From NCBI RefSeq assembly GCF_029871235.1, contig NZ_SSOM01000072.1, positions 1 to 55,788 of the forward strand: a DNA stretch of 55,788 nucleotides, in the 5' to 3' direction. This document shows, one piece after another, positions 1 to 7,684 of the stretch. The notes under the pieces were generated by a model, which saw only the letters and a program-made list of their open reading frames with translations, did not search any database and had not been told where the DNA came from. Every line of letters starts with the position of its first letter. Position 1 is the first letter of the stretch. A program made the position numbers and the translations under genes. Source of the DNA: Pseudomonas sp. BN411 (GTDB lineage: Bacteria; Pseudomonadota; Gammaproteobacteria; Pseudomonadales; Pseudomonadaceae).

Positions 1-62
1 TGAATCGCCCCTAGTTTCGTAGACACCTCCAAGCCTCATAATGAGGCCCGTTAGGAGGTGCC

Positions 63-341
63 ATGAGCAACCAGCGTTACCCCGAAGAATTCAAAATCGA
101 AGCGGTCAAGCAAGTGACCGAGCGCGGCCTCCCCGTAGCCGAGGTGGCAGCGCGGTTAGGCATGTCGGTGCACAGCCTGTATGCCTGGATCAAGCGCTAC
201 GGCAAGCCCCAGGCGCAGCGGCAGCAAGAAGATGATCAGCAGGCCGAACTGCGTCGTCTACGCGCCGAACTCAAGCGAGTGACCGAAGAGCGAGACATCC
301 TAAAAAAGGCCGCCGCGTACTTTGCCAAGGAGTCCGGCTGA
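63..341 (+). CDS. IS3-family transposase OrfA
   Basis: This 92-residue protein is the DNA-binding half of an IS3 transposase. Residues 1-50 form a helix-turn-helix of the transposase_8 type (YPEEFKIEAVK, then VAARLGMSVHSLYAWIKRYG). Residues 55-85 form a leucine-rich coiled coil used for multimerisation. A good Shine-Dalgarno (TTAGGAGG) lies just upstream. Near the 3' end, A AAA AAG at 302-308 is in the correct phase for -1 frameshifting into the orfB frame, which would give the OrfAB transposase. OrfA alone usually acts as a regulator. Confidence 0.92.
   Translation: MSNQRYPEEFKIEAVKQVTERGLPVAEVAARLGMSVHSLYAWIKRYGKPQAQRQQEDDQQAELRRLRAELKRVTEERDILKKAAAYFAKESG
302..308 (+). promoter_or_regulatory. 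A6G programmed -1 frameshift site
   Basis: The heptamer A-AAA-AAG sits in the orfA reading frame with codon boundaries at 303 and 306. A -1 slip continues into the orfB frame without a stop through to 1213. This is the classical IS3-family arrangement for making the fused OrfAB transposase. Confidence 0.8.
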
Positions 342-367
342 AGTACGCCTTCATCAGCAAGCTGTCG

Positions 368-1213
368 GTGGAGTACCCGGTACGGCGTCTCTGCCAGACC
401 CTGAAAGTGCATCCCAGCGGTTACTACGCCTGGCTGGCCGAGCCGAAATCCGTACGCGCCAAGGAAGATCAGCGCCTGCTCGGGTTGATCAAACATGCCT
501 GGCTGGAAAGCGGTGGGGTCTACGGCTATCGCAAGATTCACGACGACCTGCGTGAGCTGGGAGAGTCCTGTGGCCGGCACCGCGTGGCTCGCCTGATGCG
601 GGGAGAAGGGCTGCGCTCGCAGACCGGCTATCGTCGGCGCCCCGGCTATTACGGCGGCCGGCCAACGGTAGCTTCGCCCAATCGCCTGGAGCGGCAGTTC
701 AACGTCAGTGAACCGAACAAGGTCTGGGTCACCGACATCACCTACATCCGCACCTATGAGGGTTGGTTGTATTTGGCGGTGGTGCTGGATCTGTTTTCAC
801 GCCAGGTGATCGGCTGGTCGATGAAGCCACGGATGTGCAGCGACCTGGCCATCGATGCCCTGTTGATGGCGGTCTGGCGGCGCAAGCCCAAGCAGGAAGT
901 GATGATCCACTCCGACCAGGGCAGCCAGTTCAGCAGCTCGGATTGGCAGAGTTTCCTCAAGGCCAACAACCTGATCAGCAGCATGAGCCGACGCGGCAAC
1001 TGCCACGACAACGCGGTAGCGGAAAGCTTTTTTCAGTTGCTGAAACGGGAACGCATCCGACGGAAGACCTACGGCACCCGCGAAGAAGCTCGGAGTGATG
1101 TGTTCGATTACATCGAGATGTTTTATAACCCCAAACGCCGGCACAGCAGCGCTATGCAGCTATCGCCAGTGGAGTTTGAAAAGCGCTATTTCCAGAGCTT
1201 GGAGAGTGTCTAG
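368..1213 (+). CDS. IS3-family transposase OrfB (DDE integrase domain)
   Basis: This is the catalytic half of the IS3 transposase, 281 residues from the first ATG; the functional product is probably the OrfAB frameshift fusion, with the frame open from the slippery site at 302-308. An HTH_21-type segment (residues 35-90) precedes an rve integrase core. The acidic triad is visible as Asp in VWVTDITYI, Asp in HSDQGSQF and Glu in NAVAESFFQLLKRE. Length is normal, with no internal stop, so the element looks potentially active. Confidence 0.93.
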   Translation: MEYPVRRLCQTLKVHPSGYYAWLAEPKSVRAKEDQRLLGLIKHAWLESGGVYGYRKIHDDLRELGESCGRHRVARLMRGEGLRSQTGYRRRPGYYGGRPTVASPNRLERQFNVSEPNKVWVTDITYIRTYEGWLYLAVVLDLFSRQVIGWSMKPRMCSDLAIDALLMAVWRRKPKQEVMIHSDQGSQFSSSDWQSFLKANNLISSMSRRGNCHDNAVAESFFQLLKRERIRRKTYGTREEARSDVFDYIEMFYNPKRRHSSAMQLSPVEFEKRYFQSLESV

Positions 1214-1230
1214 GAAAGCCGGGGCGATTC

Positions 1231-1749
1231 ACCCTCATCTACGATCACCTCCCACACAAACTGCAGGAATTCAATATCCACTCCGGCCTGCAACTGGCGT
1301 GGCACATCAATGCGCTCAGGGCACAGAAGGATTTCCAGGCCTACCTCCAACAAGCCATTGATGAAGACCTCACAGATCGCACCCCAAGCGAGTCGATTGG
1401 CCAGCGCCTGAAGTTTATTCGGAACGTGATCTCGTACCGCCTTCCACGCGACATCATGGCATTGAGTAAAATTCAAGCTGACGTTTTCACCCGAATAGGT
1501 ATTGAACCGGGTGATTTCGGCTTCTTGGCTGAGCAGCTTGAAAACCTGTTCAACGACCCTCTTCTCACTGCGCTGGACGAGTACGGGATTCCCACGCAGA
1601 TTTCGACGAAGTTCAAAAGCGCCATACTGCCCGCCGAGGGTATGACCCAGCTAATGGAAAAGCTCAAGCAATGGGCACCACGACTGGAATACTCACACCT
1701 GAGTCGGTTTGAGAAAAGCATCGTCAAATGGGCGATAGAGGATATGTGA
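1231..1749 (+). pseudogene. 3' remnant of a gene interrupted by the IS element
   Basis: From the right IS end to the TGA at 1747-1749 one frame stays open for about 172 codons, with no start codon near the junction. The first ATG (1426) would leave only 107 residues. The residues look like genuine helical protein (for example DFGFLAEQLENLFNDPLL and LSRFEKSIVKWAIEDM). I read it as the C-terminal part of a larger cytoplasmic protein whose 5' part lies left of the IS, outside the window. I do not recognise the family; a large helicase or defence-type ATPase tail is one possibility, but only a guess. Confidence 0.55.
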
Positions 1750-1837
1750 GCACCCATGGATTCGAACAGCATAAGGCCGGGGAGAAGTAGAAATCGATGG
1801 CGTGCGGATTCCATCGTAAATGACCGCTCCTGGCCGG

Positions 1838-1868
1838 ATAGCGACGGTCTGGCTTCGGCCGTCGCTAT
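1838..1868 (-). terminator. Hairpin downstream of the small recombinase
   Basis: A perfect 10-bp stem (ATAGCGACGG at 1838-1847, CCGTCGCTAT at 1859-1868) with an 11-nt loop lies 7 bp beyond the recombinase stop codon on the minus strand. There is no clear U tract, so it could be a weak terminator or an mRNA-end stabiliser. Confidence 0.4.
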
Positions 1869-1874
1869 GCATGG

Positions 1875-2498
1875 TCAGACCTCGGTCTGTTCCGCCATTT
1901 CCAAGGCGTCATCGACCTCAATTCCCAGGTATCGGACGGTGCTTTCTAGCTTCGTATGGCCGAGCAGGAGTTGGACTGCCCTCAGGTTCTTCGTCCTGCG
2001 GTAGATCAAGGTTGCCTTCGTACGCCGCAGCGTGTGGGTGCCGTACATCGCCGGATCAAGGCCAATGGCTGTCACCCAGGCTTTGACGATGCGGGCATAT
2101 TGCCTGGTGGAGAGATGATCTGAGCTTCGCAACCGACTCGGAAACAGGCAATCGTCGCTGCGGAGCTGGGCCTGATGTATCCAGACCGCCAAAGCCACCC
2201 GGGTTTGCTCTGTGATCTCGAACTGCACTGGTCGTTGGGTTTTCTGCTGCATCACGATGGCTCGCGGCGACACGTGTTCTCCATGGGCTATGTCCCGCAC
2301 ACGAAGCTTGGTTAAGTCGCAGGCTCGCAGCTTGCTGTCGATGGCCAAGTCGAATAGAGCCAGATCCCGGGTTTTCTCCGCAATCTGGAGCCTTACCCGG
2401 ATGGCCCATATATCGCTGAGCCGGAGCGGGGCTTTCTGCCCGACTAGCTTTCCTTTGTTCCAGGGTTGATGGTTGCAGGTGATGATGGTGGTGTTCAT
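1875..2498 (-). CDS. Short tyrosine recombinase / integrase
   Basis: This 207-residue protein corresponds to the catalytic domain of the phage-integrase family without a long N-terminal core-binding domain. The active-site pattern is visible: Arg in SKLRACDLTKLRV (about residue 53), HTLRR (about 155-159), LGHTKLESTVRYLGI with the second His/Lys region and the nucleophilic Tyr near residue 191. It is isolated, transcribed toward the IS debris, and followed by a hairpin. Stand-alone short recombinases of this type are common on plasmids and integrative elements, and its target cannot be inferred here. Start at 2498 is supported by GGAGG seven bases upstream. Confidence 0.85.
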   Translation of the reverse strand: MNTTIITCNHQPWNKGKLVGQKAPLRLSDIWAIRVRLQIAEKTRDLALFDLAIDSKLRACDLTKLRVRDIAHGEHVSPRAIVMQQKTQRPVQFEITEQTRVALAVWIHQAQLRSDDCLFPSRLRSSDHLSTRQYARIVKAWVTAIGLDPAMYGTHTLRRTKATLIYRRTKNLRAVQLLLGHTKLESTVRYLGIEVDDALEMAEQTEV

Positions 2499-2500
2499 GG

Positions 2501-2527
2501 CTTGTCCTCCACATGAGGGAGGACAAG
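2501..2527 (-). promoter_or_regulatory. Perfect hairpin occluding the recombinase Shine-Dalgarno
   Basis: On the minus strand the arms CTTGTCCTCC (2527-2518) and GGAGGACAAG (2510-2501) pair over ten bases with a 7-nt loop. The 3' arm contains the GGAGG ribosome-binding site of the recombinase, two bases before its ATG. Folding of the transcript would hide the site. The same inverted repeat could instead be a protein-binding operator. Confidence 0.5.
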
Positions 2528-2636
2528 GATGGCCAGCCAGAGCAAGGGGCGCTAACCGGCCAGAAGCAGACCTTAGGCAATGCGATCTAGGTGCCGTCGT
2601 TGAAGTATTGCTTTTGCATGTCGGATGTCTATGCCA

Positions 2637-3086
2637 TCAAGCTTTAGCGGCAGGCTTTAGACGGAAGCTGACGCCCATACGATTGAAAGCGTTCATCGCG
2701 GCGATGGCCGCTGTCAGGTCGACCAGATCCTTTTCTGTAAACATCGCCGATGCTGCTGCATAGGCTTCGTCGGATACATGTGTCTCGCTGACCCGCGTGA
2801 CTTCCTCTGCCCAGGCCAATGCCGAGCGCTCCTGATCCGAGAACAAGTATTGCGCTTCATGCCATACCGGCACTAACAGCACCTTGTCCACCGACATACC
2901 TTCTTTGATCAGATCACGCGAGTGCAGATCGATGCAGTGGGCGCAGCCATTGATTTGAGACACTCTGAGAAACACCAGGTGGATCAGCGGGGCCGGCAAA
3001 TTGGTAGCGGTGGTCACGAAATGATGCAGACCTCCAAGAGACTTGGCTGCACCAGGCGAAGTTTCGAACCAATTGAGGCGACTCAT
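2637..3086 (-). CDS. Carboxymuconolactone decarboxylase / AhpD-like protein (module 1)
   Basis: A 149-residue CMD-family protein. The peroxidatic-type motif is clear in VSQINGCAHCIDLHSRDL (about residues 48-65): a CxxC pair with the downstream His, as in AhpD-like alkylhydroperoxidases. I chose ATG at 3086 (MSRLNWFE) because AAAGGAAAAG precedes it; an upstream in-frame extension to 3263 would run into the regulatory palindrome. It is divergent from the MocR regulator at 3326, the usual layout for a regulator and its target. Likely role: thiol-dependent reduction of peroxides or another electrophile; the substrate is unknown. A similar protein is at 7677-8156. Confidence 0.85.
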   Translation of the reverse strand: MSRLNWFETSPGAAKSLGGLHHFVTTATNLPAPLIHLVFLRVSQINGCAHCIDLHSRDLIKEGMSVDKVLLVPVWHEAQYLFSDQERSALAWAEEVTRVSETHVSDEAYAAASAMFTEKDLVDLTAAIAAMNAFNRMGVSFRLKPAAKA

Positions 3087-3191
3087 GAGTTTCTTTTCCT
3101 TTGTTTTGAGGCAATGAAGAGAGCGCGACATGCGGATTGCCGCTGCCGAGGCGATTGAGCGTTTACCCGAGCGGAACCTGAAATCGGCTCG

Positions 3192-3225
3192 CACCAAGAG
3201 CACACGGTCCTGGGTGCTCTTGGTG
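3192..3225. promoter_or_regulatory. 12-bp perfect inverted repeat in the CMD1/MocR1 intergenic region
   Basis: CACCAAGAGCAC (3192-3203) and GTGCTCTTGGTG (3214-3225) are perfect complements separated by ten bases. The position between divergent genes favours an operator; a transcript hairpin is also possible. Confidence 0.45.
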
Positions 3226-3280
3226 TGCGGCGTATACCTGCGCTTGGAACCAATTGTGGTCATAAAGCGACCTATGGTAT

Positions 3281-3313
3281 TGATCCACTAATAGCCTGAA
3301 ACGCTGATCCACT
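3281..3313 (+). promoter_or_regulatory. Direct repeats TGATCCACT upstream of MocR1 (candidate operator)
   Basis: TGATCCACT occurs at 3281-3289 and again at 3305-3313, 24 bp apart, immediately before the MocR1 start codon. MocR regulators such as GabR are known to bind spaced direct repeats near their own promoters, so autoregulation is a reasonable inference. Confidence 0.45.
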
Positions 3314-3325
3314 TTTGAGGTGCTC

Positions 3326-4822
3326 ATGCCATCTGACGCGGCCCTGTTTGGGGCAATGGCATTACCGTGTGATAGGCCTGCTGCGGTCGTCAATCTTCAG
3401 CAGTGGCTGTATCTAGAGCTGCGCGAGGCGATGCTTTGCGGGCGTTTGTCTGCGGGCAGTAAGCTTCCGGGAAGCCGGTCGTTGGCCGCCCACCTGGGAC
3501 TTGCACGTGGGACGGTACAGGCTGCATACCAGCAGCTTTTATCGGAGGGCTATGTGGTCAGCCAAACAGGCAGTGGCACCCGCGTGTGCGTTGAGCTCCC
3601 CGATGCGAAACTTCGAGCCTTTTCCCAGCAACGACGTGATGGGGTGCAAGTCCCTGTACGGCGAACGCCGCCAGTCACGGATTGGATGGAGCGGCTAAAA
3701 GCTGCCACTCCAGAGTTCGTCAGGCGCGAAGTCGCTCCTGGCCTTCGCCCTTTTTTCCCAATGCGTGGCGACGTTCATTCATTCCCGATTGACCTGTGGC
3801 GCAAGTTGCATATCCAGCAGATGCGCAGTTCCAAAGTGCAGACGCTGCTTGATTACGACCCTGCCGGTTTGCCGAGTTTGCGCGGCGCCATTGCCGAATA
3901 TCTGGGCTCCGCGCGAGGTGTGCGCGTTTCGGCGGATCAAATCGTGGTGCTCAGTAGCGTGCAACAGGGAATCGACTTATGTCTGCGCCTGCTGGCAAGG
4001 CCCGGGGGCACAGTCTGGATGGAGGATCCGGGCTATCCGATGGTACGTCAGCTTATGACTGTCGCAGGTTGCAAGGTGGTGGACGTGCCGGTGGATCAAC
4101 AGGGTATGCGTGTCGAGCAGGGCATACAGGCTGCCCCCCAGGCCGAACTGGTTTATGTGACGCCGTCGCGGCAAATGCCAACAGGTCACGAACTGTCTCC
4201 AGCCAGAAGACTCGCATTGCTGCGTTGGGCCAGCGCATGCGGGGCCTATGTAATCGAGGATGACTACGACAGCGAGTTTCGATTCATCGCCAAGCCCATT
4301 CCCGCATTACGCGCCATGGCTGGCACCGATGATTCGGTGATCCTTGCCGGTACGTTCAGCAAGTTGCTGTTTCCGTCCGCTCGCCTGGCGTATCTGGCGC
4401 TTCCGCCACATCTGGTAGACATGTTCACCCGAGCAGTGGCGTTGACCTCGCGACACCCTAACAGCCTGAGTCAGGCTGTACTGGCAGCATTTTTCGACCA
4501 CGGACATTTCGAACGACATGTCAGACGCATGCGCAAACTCTATTCACTGCGTGCTGAAGCGCTCAGTTGCGCAGCGCAGCAGTATTGGCAGGGCTTGATC
4601 GAAGTACCGGAGATTCGTGCAGGTCTGGACATCGCCTGCTCGTTGCTGGGCGGCAGCGAGTCGGAGGCGTGCCGCCGAATCGAAGAGGCCAACGTTGATG
4701 TAATGCCGCTAGCGCGGTTTTACCAGGCACCGGTATCTACCGGTTTTTTGCTGGGATTCGCTCCCTATGAGGAGCGATCCATATTTGATGCAGCGTTAGC
4801 GGTTAGAAACGCGTTGGCCTAA
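3326..4822 (+). CDS. MocR-family (PdxR/GabR-like) transcriptional regulator 1
   Basis: About 498 residues. The N-terminus is a GntR winged helix (ELREAMLCGRLSAGSKLPGSRSLAAHLGLARGTVQAAYQQL). The rest is a type I aminotransferase fold used as a PLP- and effector-sensing domain, with the PLP-lysine motif AGTFSKLLFPSARLAYL near residue 345 and EDDYDSEFR before it. ATG at 3326 is preferred over GTG at 3320 because GAGG (3317-3320) is correctly spaced for the ATG. It is divergent from the CMD gene, its probable target. The effector is likely an amino acid or amine that forms an aldimine with PLP, which is inference from the family. Confidence 0.9.
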   Translation: MPSDAALFGAMALPCDRPAAVVNLQQWLYLELREAMLCGRLSAGSKLPGSRSLAAHLGLARGTVQAAYQQLLSEGYVVSQTGSGTRVCVELPDAKLRAFSQQRRDGVQVPVRRTPPVTDWMERLKAATPEFVRREVAPGLRPFFPMRGDVHSFPIDLWRKLHIQQMRSSKVQTLLDYDPAGLPSLRGAIAEYLGSARGVRVSADQIVVLSSVQQGIDLCLRLLARPGGTVWMEDPGYPMVRQLMTVAGCKVVDVPVDQQGMRVEQGIQAAPQAELVYVTPSRQMPTGHELSPARRLALLRWASACGAYVIEDDYDSEFRFIAKPIPALRAMAGTDDSVILAGTFSKLLFPSARLAYLALPPHLVDMFTRAVALTSRHPNSLSQAVLAAFFDHGHFERHVRRMRKLYSLRAEALSCAAQQYWQGLIEVPEIRAGLDIACSLLGGSESEACRRIEEANVDVMPLARFYQAPVSTGFLLGFAPYEERSIFDAALAVRNALA

Positions 4823-4982
4823 ACAAACGCTGTTGCTTTGGCATACAGAACTGCAAGACCACGTGGCTGTGTTCTGTTCCTCTGTGCATGAAATCAGCGC
4901 AGGCGTTCGCATCTCGCCAACTGCCGTGTCTAGCGATGGCCCTTCACCGATCGTTCGCAGCCGAAGATTTCAGAGACAACCC

Positions 4983-5642
4983 CTAAACCGCCATTTTCAA
5001 TTCCCTGCAAAAGAACGCCTGGACTTCGGCGTACCCCGCCTCCCGTCCCGCAGTCAGTGACTCCATTCCCCTGGCCGTACCTTCAACAGTGAAGTAATGC
5101 ACGTCATTGAGACCGATGGTGGCGAGCACGGCCGACAGGTAGGGGCGAAGAAAGTCGGGTTGGCGAGCGTTTTGGCCGCTGATGTAGCCGCCGCTCGCTA
5201 CAGCGACATAAACCGGTCGATCCGTCAGTGTTCCGACTTTGCCTCTGGCGGTGGGCAGGAACGTTTTGCCGACGCGTACTACATGATCGATCCAGGCCTT
5301 GAGCGGAGCGGGCACGCTGTAGTTGTGCATCGGCGTGGCAATCAGCAGTGCATCGCAAACCTGAAGTCGCTCGATCAGCTCGTCGGAACGGTCCAATGCG
5401 TCCCCCTGCTTCCTGGCGACGACCACGCTCTGATTGGCCAGGGTCTGGGCGTACGACGCGTCGACAACGGCCAACGTGTTGAGGTCGAAATCGGTCAGCT
5501 CGATACCGCGTCTACCGGCCTTGATAGCCAGGGAAAACAGAATCTGCTGGGACAGTTTCAGACTTTCCGAGGCGCTACCGTTGGGGCTGGCGACCAGGCG
5601 AAGAATTCGCAAAGGAGCGAGTGGCTGCGGGGACGACGTCAT
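4983..5642 (-). CDS. FMN-dependent NAD(P)H oxidoreductase (azoreductase-like, flavodoxin fold)
   Basis: A 219-residue flavodoxin-2 family protein. It begins with a beta strand and phosphate-binding turn (LRLVASPNGSASESLKLSQQI) and carries the AzoR-type motif TPMHNYSVPAPLKAWIDHVVRVGKTF around residues 108-133, then VAVASGGYISG. Such enzymes reduce quinones or azo and nitro compounds with two electrons from NAD(P)H through FMN. It lies 30 bp downstream of the GNAT gene on the same strand, so the two are probably co-transcribed from the promoter facing MocR2. Confidence 0.85.
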   Translation of the reverse strand: MTSSPQPLAPLRILRLVASPNGSASESLKLSQQILFSLAIKAGRRGIELTDFDLNTLAVVDASYAQTLANQSVVVARKQGDALDRSDELIERLQVCDALLIATPMHNYSVPAPLKAWIDHVVRVGKTFLPTARGKVGTLTDRPVYVAVASGGYISGQNARQPDFLRPYLSAVLATIGLNDVHYFTVEGTARGMESLTAGREAGYAEVQAFFCRELKMAV

Positions 5643-5672
5643 GCTGTTGCCTCCTTGGATACGTGGCGCGGG

Positions 5673-6155
5673 TTATGGCGTATCGAACTGTTTTTGAAAG
5701 CGCAGTGCACCGGTGTACAGGCCTTCGCGGAAGTAGAAACGTTGGGCCCGGGCGTTGGCCAAACCGGTGTCGAGCACCAGGCGTGCGCAACCGCTGGCGC
5801 GGGCCAGTCGCTCCAGCGCTTGTAAAAGCCGTGAGCCCCACTGGCCGCCCCGCAGCGCCTCTGTGGTCACCAGGTCGTCGACATACAGGAAGGCGCCGTA
5901 AATCAGGTTTTCCTGCAGGCGATAACCCGCTAACCCCGCGAGACGGCCCGCGTCGAACGCGCCAACCAGGCGATAACCCTCGGCGCGCATACGCTCGATG
6001 CGGCTGATGAAGTCGGCCTCGCTAGTCAGGTGAGGGCGCAGTTGCTGCATCACTGGGAAGGCGATGCGCAGGTCGTGGAGGGTATCCAGGGGGCGCAGGG
6101 CCGTGTCCGCCAGGTCGAGCACGCTGGGTACGAAGTTGTGGAGGGTGAACGTCAT
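5673..6155 (-). CDS. GNAT-family N-acetyltransferase
   Basis: A 160-residue GNAT protein. Motif A, which binds acetyl-CoA, is at LRGGQWGSRLLQALERLARASGC (about residues 100-122), followed by RLVLDTGLANARAQRFYFREG, the usual motif B with the catalytic-region Tyr/Phe. The acceptor is unknown. It is the first gene of a likely two-gene operon with the flavin oxidoreductase and is divergent from MocR2; the shared intergenic region holds repeated operator-like motifs. Confidence 0.85.
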   Translation of the reverse strand: MTFTLHNFVPSVLDLADTALRPLDTLHDLRIAFPVMQQLRPHLTSEADFISRIERMRAEGYRLVGAFDAGRLAGLAGYRLQENLIYGAFLYVDDLVTTEALRGGQWGSRLLQALERLARASGCARLVLDTGLANARAQRFYFREGLYTGALRFQKQFDTP

Positions 6156-6194
6156 GGGGAGTTGGTCTCAGTGAGTAGGTGATGGCGCTATCTT

Positions 6195-6250
6195 GGACTA
6201 CCATTGCCCCACTTGATTGAGCCAAGAAATGGGATATGAACTAGGCCATG
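6195..6250 (+). promoter_or_regulatory. Candidate MocR2 operator (GNAT/MocR2 divergent promoter)
   Basis: GGACTA-CCA at 6195 and GAACTAGGCCATG at 6238-6250 form a spaced direct repeat 43 bp apart. The identical 13-mer recurs upstream of the CMD2 gene (8244-8256) with a partner GGACTAGCCA 33 bp away. The second copy includes the MocR2 start codon. Confidence 0.5.
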
Positions 6251-7684
6251 ATGACTACTCCCGCTCCGTCTTTTGCGCCCCTGAATGAGCAACCTGGCTC
6301 GCCGCTGTATCGTCAACTCTACGACCGCGTACTGGCCGCCATTGCCGCTGGCACGCTGGCGCCCGGTGATCGCTTGCCGTCGGCGCGTGCCATGGCCAAG
6401 GAGCTGGGGGTGGCACGTGGCACCATCGAGCTGGCCTATTCGCTACTGACCAGTGAGGGTTACCTACTGGCGCTCGGGCAGAAAGGCACCGTGGTCAATC
6501 CCGAACTGCAGAAGCCTGTGTTGGCGACCCGCGCGCTGCCGGTGAGCAGCGAAGTGATCGAAGACTCCCCGGATTCGCTCTGGCGTCCACCGCAGCTGTT
6601 GCCGTTTCAGATGGGGGTGCCGGCGCTGGATGCCTTTCCACGCAAGATTTGGGCGCGCCTCGGTGCTCGGTATCTGCGTGGGATGCGTGTGGGCGATCTG
6701 GACTATCCAGCACCCCATGGCCTGCCGGCGTTACGCAGCGCCATCGCCTCGTATCTGCAAGTGTCGCGAGGTATCGACTGCGGTGCCCATCAGGTGTTTA
6801 TCACCAGCGGCTGGCGCAGCAGTCTGTCGCTGATCGCTCACACCTTGCTGCAGCCCGGTGGGCGCGCCTGGGTGGAAGATCCGGGCTATCCCACTACGCG
6901 CCAGGTACTTCGCCAGTTCGGTATGGAGCTGGAAGCCGTGCCGGTTGATGGTGATGGGATGAACGTGGAGCAGGCCATTGCGCATGCCCAGGCGGCGCAG
7001 GTCGCCATGGTCACGCCGGGACATCAAAGTCCACTCTCCATGGCCCTGTCGCTGCCTCGACGGCAACTGCTGCTAGATTGGGCCGCCTGCAGCGGCGCGT
7101 GGATTGTCGAGGACGATTACGACGGCGAGTACCGCTATGTCAGTCGCCCCCTCCCGGCACTGGCCAGCCTGGATCGCCATGGGCGAGTGCTGTATGCCGG
7201 TACCTTCAGCAAGGTGCTGTTTCCCGGTATCCGCCTGGCCTATCTGGTGGTGCCGCAGGCGCAGGTCGCGGCGTTCGAACGCGTGGGGCGAGCGTTGTTT
7301 TCCGCGGGCTCACCGTCCATTACTCAGGCTCTGGTGGCGGAGTTTATCGCCGAGGGGCATTTCACTCGCCATATCCAACGTATGCGCCGCCTCTACAACG
7401 AACGACGGGCATTGACCCTCGAAGCGATGGAGCAGAGTTTGCCAAAAGGTATGCAGCTAGAACGCTCGCCAGGCGGCATGCACCTGGTGCTGCGTTTGCC
7501 GGACGGGGTAAGCGACACCGCCCTGGCCGAGCAGGCGCTGGCCAAGGGCATGTCAGTACAGGCGTTGTCGCGCTGGGCTGCCTCGGCGCAGCGTCAATCG
7601 GGACTGCTGCTGAGCTTTACCAACTGCGCCACGGCTGCTCCGGGCAAGCAGCTTGGCGCGTTGATCAGCAAGGCACTCAGTTGA
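6248..7684 (+). CDS. MocR-family transcriptional regulator 2
   Basis: A 478-residue MocR protein. The GntR winged helix covers residues 15-85 (LYRQLYDRVLAAIAAGTLAPGDRLPSARAMAKELGVARGTIE). The aminotransferase-like domain has EDDYDGEYRY and the PLP-lysine motif AGTFSKVLFPGIRLAYLV. It is a paralogue of MocR1. No good Shine-Dalgarno precedes the ATG pair at 6248/6251, and an operator-like repeat overlaps the start, so a leaderless or very short-leader transcript under autorepression is possible. It is divergent from the GNAT-oxidoreductase pair and converges with CMD2, overlapping its 3' end by 8 bp. Confidence 0.9.
   Translation: MMTTPAPSFAPLNEQPGSPLYRQLYDRVLAAIAAGTLAPGDRLPSARAMAKELGVARGTIELAYSLLTSEGYLLALGQKGTVVNPELQKPVLATRALPVSSEVIEDSPDSLWRPPQLLPFQMGVPALDAFPRKIWARLGARYLRGMRVGDLDYPAPHGLPALRSAIASYLQVSRGIDCGAHQVFITSGWRSSLSLIAHTLLQPGGRAWVEDPGYPTTRQVLRQFGMELEAVPVDGDGMNVEQAIAHAQAAQVAMVTPGHQSPLSMALSLPRRQLLLDWAACSGAWIVEDDYDGEYRYVSRPLPALASLDRHGRVLYAGTFSKVLFPGIRLAYLVVPQAQVAAFERVGRALFSAGSPSITQALVAEFIAEGHFTRHIQRMRRLYNERRALTLEAMEQSLPKGMQLERSPGGMHLVLRLPDGVSDTALAEQALAKGMSVQALSRWAASAQRQSGLLLSFTNCATAAPGKQLGALISKALS

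Larger units (their letters stand above)
1..1231 (+). mobile_element. IS3-family insertion sequence, both ends present
   Basis: The element is bounded by imperfect terminal inverted repeats. The left end starts TGAATCGCCCC at 1 and the right end finishes GGGGCGATTCA at 1231; similarity extends about 32 bp inward and includes TAGACAC on both sides. Inside are orfA and orfB in the IS3 arrangement with an A6G slippery heptamer. The orfB stop codon lies inside the right repeat, as is common in this family. The left flank is outside the window, so a target-site duplication cannot be checked. The open frame directly to the right appears interrupted by the insertion. Confidence 0.93.

Noticed and set aside
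1747-1770. TGGATTCGAAC, resembling a tRNA T-arm
   Set aside because: No acceptor stem, anticodon arm or D-arm could be assembled on either strand, so neither a tRNA nor a tRNA-derived attachment site is supported.
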